DNA of 64,000 bases. Origin: CAZJQD01 sp964548165 [NCBI: uncultured bacterium] (GTDB taxonomy: Bacteria > UBA8481). Below are positions 63,918-64,000 of the stretch, piece by piece. Each line of letters starts with the position of its first letter. Within the stretch, counting starts at the first letter, position 1. The DNA lies in contig CAZJQD010000014.1 in NCBI GenBank assembly GCA_964548165.1, positions 1 to 64,000 of the forward strand, in the 5' to 3' direction. The notes beneath the pieces are model-generated. The model was given only the letters and a program-made list of their open reading frames with translations. It did no database searches and was not told the origin of the DNA. A program made the translations under genes and the position numbers.

Positions 63918-64000
63918 TATCGAGCTATCTGGCGGCCTTGTGGTAGGGGACCCTTCGGGCGGGTTCGAAGGAGCTGCGGCCCTCCTTGAGAATTCCCCCG

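Overview
The window is high-GC, densely coded bacterial DNA with many ATGA/GTGA gene overlaps, GTG and TTG starts, lipoboxes, a type II secretion-type pseudopilin and surface-glycan genes. This suggests an uncultured diderm (Gram-negative) bacterium. The mix of GYF_2, DUF4139, CARDB, PilZ and glycoside-hydrolase-like lipoproteins would fit a PVC- or FCB-type lineage such as Planctomycetota, but no marker gene settles the phylum. I saw no tRNA, rRNA, CRISPR array, insertion sequence or prophage.

Layout: (1) 1-8.3 kb: the 3' end of a DEAD-box helicase, a YaiI-like protein, two GT-C-type membrane glycosyltransferases around a DPM1-like glycosyltransferase, a methyltransferase, a GYF_2/LURP-one protein and a MaoC hydratase. 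(2) 8.5-12.1 kb: an O-acetylation module of visibly lower GC (MBOAT plus two SGNH proteins). (3) 12.3-18.2 kb: a minus-strand run with two secreted proteins, purN, a DUF4139 protein, a TIGR01777 epimerase, phhB and a DUF971 protein. (4) 18.8-32.1 kb: a surface-glycan island with a NodU-type carbamoyltransferase, two epimerases, a methyltransferase, a CPS-like ATP-grasp enzyme, a phosphoesterase, a DegT aminotransferase, a flippase, GT2 and GT4 glycosyltransferases and a B12-radical SAM enzyme. (5) 32.5-42.5 kb: a second DUF4139 protein, aldehyde dehydrogenase, a HIT-like protein, an archaemetzincin-like protease co-translated with a PilZ-GYF_2 protein, a pseudopilin, a small lipoprotein behind an operator-bearing promoter, and an ABC exporter. 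(6) 42.8-59.6 kb: a carbohydrate-utilisation locus: a sugar ABC importer read leftward, and read rightward a GH94-type phosphorylase, a LacI regulator, a glycosidase-like cytosolic protein, a giant glycosidase-like lipoprotein, a LacI paralogue without its DNA-binding domain, and a double-GYF_2 membrane protein. (7) 59.6-63.8 kb: two overlapping diguanylate cyclases and the MalK-type ATPase.

The most interesting system is region 6 with its satellites. Near-identical 16-bp operator-like palindromes lie upstream of the lipoprotein (39176), between the divergent importer and phosphorylase genes (46281) and upstream of the ATPase (63895). They suggest one scattered LacI-controlled regulon for surface hydrolysis of a glycan, ABC import, phosphorolysis inside the cell, and sensing by a full-length and an HTH-less LacI paralogue. 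The importer's MalG-type permease carries a LysM-like insert in its first periplasmic loop, an architecture I do not know from described sugar importers.
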